Shown here: piece by piece, positions 7,321 through 9,984 of the stretch
How the letters are laid out: each line of letters opens with the position of its first letter
How positions within the stretch are numbered: the first letter of the stretch is position 1
Source: Deltaproteobacteria bacterium
Lineage (GTDB): Bacteria > SAR324 > JACQKK01
Assembly (NCBI GenBank): GCA_029879595.1
Contig: JAOUPZ010000091.1
Span: forward strand, 1 to 9,984
Reading direction: 5' to 3'
DNA: 9,984 nt
The notes under the pieces: generated by a model
What the model was told of the DNA's origin: nothing
Database searches by the model: none
What the model saw: only the letters and a program-made list of their open reading frames with translations
Made by a program: the position numbers and the translations under genes

Positions 7321-8538
7321 TCAGAATTCCGCCTTGAAGTAGGGGTTGTCCCTGGGTGTGTTGACCATGTTGATATCCGGTTCCAGTTCCACTCCCTTCA
7401 GGAACTCTTTCAGGGAGACACGCTCGATGGTTTCTCCGAGCCGCTCGTGGTCAAAGGCGTTGTCATCCCACCACTCGATGATCCTTTCGAGAAGCTCTAT
7501 CAGGTTTTCGATATCCTCGTCTGTTTCCGCCTTGACGAAGGGCACGATCATGGAGCCCAGCATGCTGCCCACCTTGAGATGGGACTTGCCGCCCATGAGC
7601 AGGGACAGGCCCTTGTCGGAGCCAATGGAAAGCGCCTTGCTCATGACGTTGATGCAGTGCATGCAGCGCACGCAGTCCTTGTCCTCAATCTCAATGCCCT
7701 CGCCCTTGAGGGTGATGGCCTTGGTGGGACAGCGGTTAATGACATTGTTCACCAGGGAGTCCATACCGTTTTTCTGCACCCAGTTTTTCACTTCGGCGTT
7801 GTCCACCTTGATGGCGTCCCGGAAGGTGCCGATAAAGGCGATGTCGGAGCGCATGATGGAGTTCACGCAGTCGTTGGGGCAGCCGGCGAACTTGAACTTC
7901 AGCTTGTAGGGGAATTCGGGGCGGTGAACCAGACCTGTGAAATGCTTGAGCACCTCGTAGTGCACCTTCAGCGTGTCGTAGCAGGAGTCGTCGCAGCGGG
8001 CCGGCCCCACGCATGAAGCTCCGGTGCGGACCGAGGCCCCGGCGCCGCCCAGGTCCCAGCCCTTCCTGTTGAGCTCGTCAAAGCACTCCTGGACGTTCTG
8101 CTCCGGCACACCCTGGAGCATCAGGTCTCCGGTCTGGCCGTGCATGCACACTATGCCCGAGCCGTGTTTTTCCCAGATATCGCAAAGCTCGCGCAGCATT
8201 TTGGTGTTGTAGTGGAGTCCCGGGGGAGGCTGGAGCCTCATGGTGTGGAACTCCTTGGCTTCCGGTATTTTATCCTGGATGAGTGAGTATCTGGTGATGA
8301 TTCCCGCGCCGTAACCGACCACGCTCACCAAGCCGCCCTTCCAGTAGCCCATCTTGGTCTTGTAGGAGTATTCCAGTTGATCCAGCACTCCGCGGATCAT
8401 GGTTTTCTTGGTGCGTTCAGCCAGTTTCTTGAAGCCGGTCAAAAAGCTCGGCCAGGGGCCTTTCTCCAGATCGTCGAGGATCGGAGTGGGATTGAGAAAC
8501 TTGCCGTTGCTGTTGCTGGGATTGTCTTTTGTACTCAT
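7321..8538 (-). CDS. dsrA: DsrA, dissimilatory sulfite reductase alpha subunit
   Basis: This 405-residue protein opens with the family signature LEKGPWPSF (24-32). The siroheme/4Fe-4S site is complete: C176 and C182 in CVGPARC, then C220 and C224 in GCPNDC. The ferredoxin domain uses C270 (RCPTKA) with C289, C292 and C295 (CVRCMHC). KFKFAGCPND and ERLGETIERV are also standard. It lacks the two internal insertions I remember in Desulfovibrio DsrA (about 437 residues). GHGQTGD-like and WDLGGAGASVRT segments resemble the Allochromatium enzyme, so an oxidative-type protein is favoured; only a tree can settle this. The enzyme is cytoplasmic and works with DsrC. No clear Shine-Dalgarno precedes the ATG at 8538, unusual for such a highly expressed gene. 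A 264-base spacer with three hairpins separates it from dsrC; a weak promoter there (TTGCCG, 16 bases, TAGAAC at 8600-8627) is possible. Confidence 0.97.
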   Translation of the reverse strand: MSTKDNPSNSNGKFLNPTPILDDLEKGPWPSFLTGFKKLAERTKKTMIRGVLDQLEYSYKTKMGYWKGGLVSVVGYGAGIITRYSLIQDKIPEAKEFHTMRLQPPPGLHYNTKMLRELCDIWEKHGSGIVCMHGQTGDLMLQGVPEQNVQECFDELNRKGWDLGGAGASVRTGASCVGPARCDDSCYDTLKVHYEVLKHFTGLVHRPEFPYKLKFKFAGCPNDCVNSIMRSDIAFIGTFRDAIKVDNAEVKNWVQKNGMDSLVNNVINRCPTKAITLKGEGIEIEDKDCVRCMHCINVMSKALSIGSDKGLSLLMGGKSHLKVGSMLGSMIVPFVKAETDEDIENLIELLERIIEWWDDNAFDHERLGETIERVSLKEFLKGVELEPDINMVNTPRDNPYFKAEF

Positions 8539-8662
8539 AGTTCAGCCGGAAGTAATGCTGGTTAATCAAGGTGCCGGAAGAAATATTCCCGCCAGCGCTG
8601 TTCTATTCGCGTTTCCCCCGTCGGCAAACCAGAAAGCCCTGGCTCCGGCAAAGGAGTCATCC

Positions 8663-8687
8663 TGCTTCCGGCGGCTTGCCGGGAGCA
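8663..8687 (-). promoter_or_regulatory. Hairpin in the dsrC-dsrA spacer
   Basis: TGCTTCCGGC (8663-8672) and GCCGGGAGCA (8678-8687) pair over ten positions, one of them a wobble or mismatch depending on strand, around a 5-base loop. No T-run follows. It is the second of three stacked hairpins counting from dsrA; see the stronger one at 8704-8736. Confidence 0.45.
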
Positions 8688-8703
8688 TCTGGCGCGAGGC
8701 CAT

Positions 8704-8736
8704 CCGGGCGGCGTTTTGTTGTTAAACGCCGCCCGG
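8704..8736 (-). promoter_or_regulatory. Strong 13-base-pair hairpin downstream of dsrC
   Basis: CCGGGCGGCGTTT (8704-8716) and AAACGCCGCCCGG (8724-8736) are perfect inverted repeats around a 7-base loop, 66 bases past the dsrC stop. On the minus strand no T-run follows, so it is not a standard intrinsic terminator. A stabilised 3' end for an abundant dsrC message, or partial attenuation before dsrAB, would fit the known excess of DsrC over DsrAB in sulfur bacteria (inference). Confidence 0.65.
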
Positions 8737-8747
8737 CCCATCTCAAA

Positions 8748-8777
8748 GGGCGTGTTTCCGGTCTTCCGGCCGCGCCC
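8748..8777 (-). promoter_or_regulatory. Imperfect hairpin just after the dsrC stop
   Basis: GGGCG (8748-8752) pairs with CGCCC (8773-8777). Inside it CCGG (8758-8761) pairs with CCGG (8766-8769) around a 4-base loop. It begins about 25 bases past the dsrC stop and is the first of three structures in the spacer. It has no T-run. Confidence 0.35.
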
Positions 8778-8802
8778 CGATAAACCACGGCCTGTCTTTA
8801 TT

Positions 8803-9138
8803 TCAGACGCAGCCGGTGGGCTTGGGCAGTCCGGCTATCTTGCAGGCCTGGACGGCAGGGCCGTTGGGGAACAGATCATACAGAAATGCCGAGGCATCTT
8901 TTTTCTGCATTTCGTTCCTGGCGGCGATTTCCTTGACGAGAATCTTGATGGCCGGGGCGATCTGATATTCCCGATAGTATTCCCGCAGGAAGTTCACGAT
9001 CTCCCAGTGCTTGTCGTCCATCTGGATGTCCTCTTTTTCGGCCAGGAATTTTGCCACTTCCTCTGACCAGAGATCCAGATCCAAAAGATATCCATCCTCA
9101 TCCGTTTCGTAGCTCTTTCCATTCAGTTCAAATGACAT
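8803..9138 (-). CDS. dsrC: DsrC, sulfur-carrier protein with both redox cysteines
   Basis: This 111-residue protein is full length for DsrC/TusE. The C-terminal arm carries both conserved cysteines, C99 and the penultimate C110, in CKIAGLPKPTGC-V. It can therefore form the intramolecular disulfide or the DsrC trisulfide, unlike one-cysteine DsrC-like proteins. MDDKHWEIVNFLREYY (40-55) and the YQIAPAIK segment (58-65) are typical of the fold. It takes sulfur from DsrEFH, presents it to DsrAB, and is also a partner of the membrane DsrMKJOP complex, which is not seen here. The start at 9138 is chosen because homologues begin near MSFELNGK. An in-frame ATG at 9198 would add 20 residues, lies inside a hairpin and has no ribosome binding site. 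GGGA 8 bases upstream is a weak binding site. Confidence 0.97.
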   Translation of the reverse strand: MSFELNGKSYETDEDGYLLDLDLWSEEVAKFLAEKEDIQMDDKHWEIVNFLREYYREYQIAPAIKILVKEIAARNEMQKKDASAFLYDLFPNGPAVQACKIAGLPKPTGCV

Positions 9139-9173
9139 GGTGTTTTCCCGTTTTGATATTGGTTTGATAACAT

Positions 9174-9205
9174 CGCTGCCAATGAGTTCCCTTGTCATGA
9201 CAGCG
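9174..9205 (-). promoter_or_regulatory. Hairpin shortly upstream of the dsrC start
   Basis: CGCTG (9174-9178) and CAGCG (9201-9205) close a stem that continues inward through a C/A mismatch, two pairs, a bulged A and TGA/TCA, about ten pairs in all, around a 9-base loop. On the RNA the loop reads CAAGGGAAC. A second perfect repeat, AACATCGC (9169-9176) and GCGATGTT (9210-9217), overlaps it by three bases, so the two pairings compete. It ends 35 bases before the dsrC ATG. Confidence 0.5.
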
Positions 9206-9356
9206 GTTTGCGATGTTCATTGACCGGGACGGGTTGTTGCCCCCGTTCCCTGGCTCCCTGGCCGGCCCCTTTTCGCCGCGACCCCTGGTGGGGTTTTTGG
9301 CCCTTGGCTTCTTTTACTGCTCCCCCGAACCCATCCCAGGGGATTGTTTTTCGAGC

Positions 9357-9411
9357 CTCCAGCTAAACATGCATAGCATGTTGGGCGCCCTATACGATAC
9401 GCCAGCTGGAG
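9357..9411 (-). repeat. Long inverted repeat with nested perfect hairpin
   Basis: The outer arms CTCCAGCT (9357-9364) and AGCTGGAG (9404-9411) are perfect 8-base complements. Inside them AACATGC (9366-9372) and GCATGTT (9376-9382) form a perfect 7-base stem with a 3-base loop, next to the palindrome GGGCGCCC (9383-9390). This is the most organised part of the dsrC leader. The right arm overlaps by three bases the GAGAACC/GATTCTC stem (9409-9430), so only one of the two can be complete at a time. Confidence 0.6.
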
Positions 9412-9522
9412 AACCTGCACCCTGATTCTCTCCGCCCATCTGGCGGGTTAATTCCACCGTGTTGAGTTTCGGAAAGACTCCCTTTGTGCCACGGCCCAGG
9501 GCTTTGCTGGAACCTTTATGGT

Positions 9523-9550
9523 TTTATAGTAGTTTGCGCAATTCTGATAA
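9523..9550 (-). promoter_or_regulatory. Predicted sigma70-type promoter of dsrC
   Basis: On the minus strand TTATCA (9545-9550, 4 of 6 to TTGACA) and TATAAA (9523-9528, 5 of 6 to TATAAT) are separated by 16 bases. The start would be near 9516. It is the best match I see in the dsrH-dsrC gap and would drive dsrC and the downstream dsr genes. Confidence 0.45.
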
Positions 9551-9563
9551 GTGACTAAGTCAC
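9551..9563. promoter_or_regulatory. Palindromic operator candidate GTGAC-TAA-GTCAC
   Basis: A perfect 13-base palindrome directly abuts the predicted -35 element of the dsrC promoter. Its centre at 9557 is about 41 bases before the predicted start, the position used by class II activators of the Crp/Fnr family. However, TGA and TCA are 5 bases apart here, whereas classical Crp and Fnr sites have 6. It could bind a different regulator. Confidence 0.4.
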
Positions 9564-9597
9564 GTCCGCGCAAATCATTTTTCACTTGATATTCAAT

Positions 9598-9628
9598 GAG
9601 TTCCCCAGGGAAATAATTCCCCGGACTC
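9598..9628 (-). repeat. Imperfect hairpin upstream of the dsrC promoter
   Basis: GGGAA and TTCCC (core 9608-9621, loop ATAA) are flanked by GAGT (9598-9601) with CC, and GG with ACTC (9625-9628). Small internal loops interrupt a longer stem. The core closely resembles the hairpin at 9720-9751. It lies upstream of the predicted promoter, so it may belong to the 3' end of the dsrH transcript. Confidence 0.4.
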
Positions 9629-9719
9629 CAACGTCAATCTGTGGAAGAAAATGGGGTAAGGACCGGAAAACAAAGTACGGCAGCCGGAGGATATTTCCTG
9701 GGGAAAAAGGCAGAACGCA

Positions 9720-9751
9720 GAACCGGGGAGAAATAATTCACCCCGGGCTTC
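9720..9751 (-). terminator. Terminator-like hairpin after dsrH
   Basis: CCGGGG (9723-9728) and CCCCGG (9741-9746) pair around a 12-base loop. GAA (9720-9722) and TTC (9749-9751) extend the stem across a 2-base bulge. It lies 43 bases past the dsrH stop. The nearest T-run on the minus strand comes only about 14 bases after the stem, so termination may be partial or factor-assisted. Confidence 0.35.
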
Positions 9752-9793
9752 AAAAGGTGCCGAACTTACGGCCGGGGCTCCAGGTACTGCTGC

Positions 9794-9984
9794 CTAGAGC
9801 CAGGAGTTTACCTGATGCTCCTCTACCAGGTCCACGAACCCCTCGTAATCCACCAGTTTGACATCTGCGACGACTTCGTTGATACCCCGGGCCTTGATAT
9901 CCGGCCCCAGTCCGTATACCGGGTTGGTTTTCATGATTTTTTTGACCGTGTCGGCATGGGCGCCCTTGGCGGCCAGGGTATAAA
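9794..9984 (-). CDS. dsrH: DsrH/TusB-family sulfur-relay protein (5' part beyond window edge)
   Basis: The last 62 residues and the TAG stop are visible; the start lies beyond base 9984. The tail reads PVYGLGPDIKARGI, then VKLVDYEGFVDLVEEH, and ends in SWL. This matches the C-terminus of TusB/DsrH as I recall it from E. coli TusB: a valine-tyrosine-x-leucine strand, an EDLIARG-like helix, an IDY-x-DFV segment and a final Ser/Ala-Trp. DsrH joins DsrE and DsrF in a cytoplasmic hexamer that passes sulfur to DsrC. dsrE and dsrF would be expected just outside the window. The gene is separated from dsrC by 655 bases, unlike the tight packing in Allochromatium. The catalytic cysteine region of DsrH lies outside what can be seen, so DsrH versus TusB function is judged from context. 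Confidence 0.85.
   Translation of the reverse strand, partial: YTLAAKGAHADTVKKIMKTNPVYGLGPDIKARGINEVVADVKLVDYEGFVDLVEEHQVNSWL

Larger units (their letters stand above)
9139..9516 (-). ncRNA. Predicted structured 5' leader of dsrC (no known family recognised)
   Basis: If transcription starts near 9516, about 378 nt precede the dsrC ATG and hold no credible gene. The region is packed with short inverted repeats. Examples are CCAG/CTGG (9496-9499, 9507-9510), CCGTG/CACGG (9457-9461, 9490-9494) enclosing GAGT/ACTC, CCGCC/GGCGG (9432-9436, 9442-9446), GAGAACC/GATTCTC (9409-9415, 9424-9430), CTCCAGCT/AGCTGGAG (9357-9364, 9404-9411), TCCCC/GGGGA (9321-9325, 9339-9343), ACCCC/GGGGT (9281-9285, 9290-9294) and ACGGG/CCCGT (9229-9233, 9242-9246). 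I compared it from memory with molybdenum cofactor, cobalamin, THF and cyclic-di-GMP riboswitches and with RNase P, SRP and tmRNA, and saw no match. It could be a regulatory leader, a separate small RNA or the remnant of a mobile element. Chance pairing in GC-rich DNA explains part of it. Confidence 0.4.

Noticed and set aside
9281..9299. Plus-strand terminator ACCCC-TGGT-GGGGT followed by T's
   Set aside because: It has the right form, but no plus-strand gene reads into it; the stem is more simply one of the leader structures on the minus strand.
9217..9420. Open frame of 67 codons on the minus strand in the dsrC leader
   Set aside because: It begins with GTG, has no ribosome binding site, is rich in Gly, Arg, Pro and Ser as expected from GC-rich non-coding DNA, and coincides with the inverted repeats.
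9551..9563. Calling the palindrome a true Crp or Fnr site
   Set aside because: TGA and TCA are 5 bases apart instead of the 6 seen in both classical sites; only an operator candidate can be claimed.
9139..9793. tRNA, tmRNA, SRP RNA, RNase P or known riboswitch in the non-coding gap
   Set aside because: None of the conserved cores I know is present on either strand, including a T-arm GTTCRANNC next to a 3' acceptor stem.
9586..9861. Open frame of 91 codons on the plus strand
   Set aside because: It starts with TTG, lacks a ribosome binding site, and its end runs antisense through the dsrH 3' end, whose protein match is clear.
1..9984. CRISPR array, insertion sequence or transposase
   Set aside because: No regularly spaced direct repeats and no transposase-like frame were seen; all convincing genes belong to the sulfur cluster and its regulator.

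Overview
The window is a GC-rich stretch in which every recognisable gene lies on the minus strand. It holds most of a dissimilatory sulfite reductase (dsr) locus from a sulfur-metabolising bacterium. In transcription order, right to left, the genes are: the C-terminal end of dsrH (cut by the right edge), dsrC, dsrA, dsrB, dsrL, dsrN, a stand-alone RsbRD_N-type protein, a TauE/SafE-family permease with a small membrane partner, and a Crp/Fnr-type regulator cut by the left edge.

Organism: the dsrH remnant, dsrL, and the order dsrC-dsrA-dsrB-dsrL resemble, as I recall them, the loci of sulfur oxidisers (Chlorobi, purple sulfur bacteria). In classical sulfate reducers dsrL and dsrEFH are usually absent. 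The DsrA and DsrB motifs also differ from the Desulfovibrio reductive type. The RsbRD_N-type gene instead recalls Desulfobacterota dsr loci. I would call it a proteobacterial or Desulfobacterota-like organism with oxidative-type or bidirectional Dsr, and not go further without a phylogeny.

Layout: 9794-9984 is the dsrH 3' end. 9139-9793 is a 655-base non-coding stretch with a terminator-like hairpin, a GTGAC-TAA-GTCAC palindrome next to a plausible promoter, and a predicted leader of about 380 nt full of inverted repeats. 8803-9138 is dsrC. 8539-8802 is a hairpin-rich spacer. 7321-8538 is dsrA, 6168-7253 dsrB, 4326-6071 dsrL, 2854-4329 dsrN and 2338-2832 the RsbRD_N gene. dsrL and dsrN overlap by ATGA, as do the permease gene (1228-2196) and its partner (764-1231). 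A hairpin plus T-run at 724-757 closes the row, and the Crp/Fnr gene (628 to beyond base 1) follows.

How the genes work together: DsrEFH passes sulfur to DsrC. DsrC carries it as a persulfide or trisulfide for DsrAB. DsrAB interconverts sulfide-level sulfur and sulfite using siroheme (amidated by DsrN) and Fe-S clusters. DsrL links DsrAB to the nicotinamide pool. The TauE/SafE pair may move sulfite or another sulfur oxyanion across the membrane. The membrane complex genes dsrMKJOP are not in the window.

Most notable: the long structured leader of dsrC with a symmetric site near -41 of the predicted promoter; strong intercistronic hairpins without T-runs at three successive dsr junctions; and a DsrL whose nucleotide site lacks the two arginines usual for NADPH.
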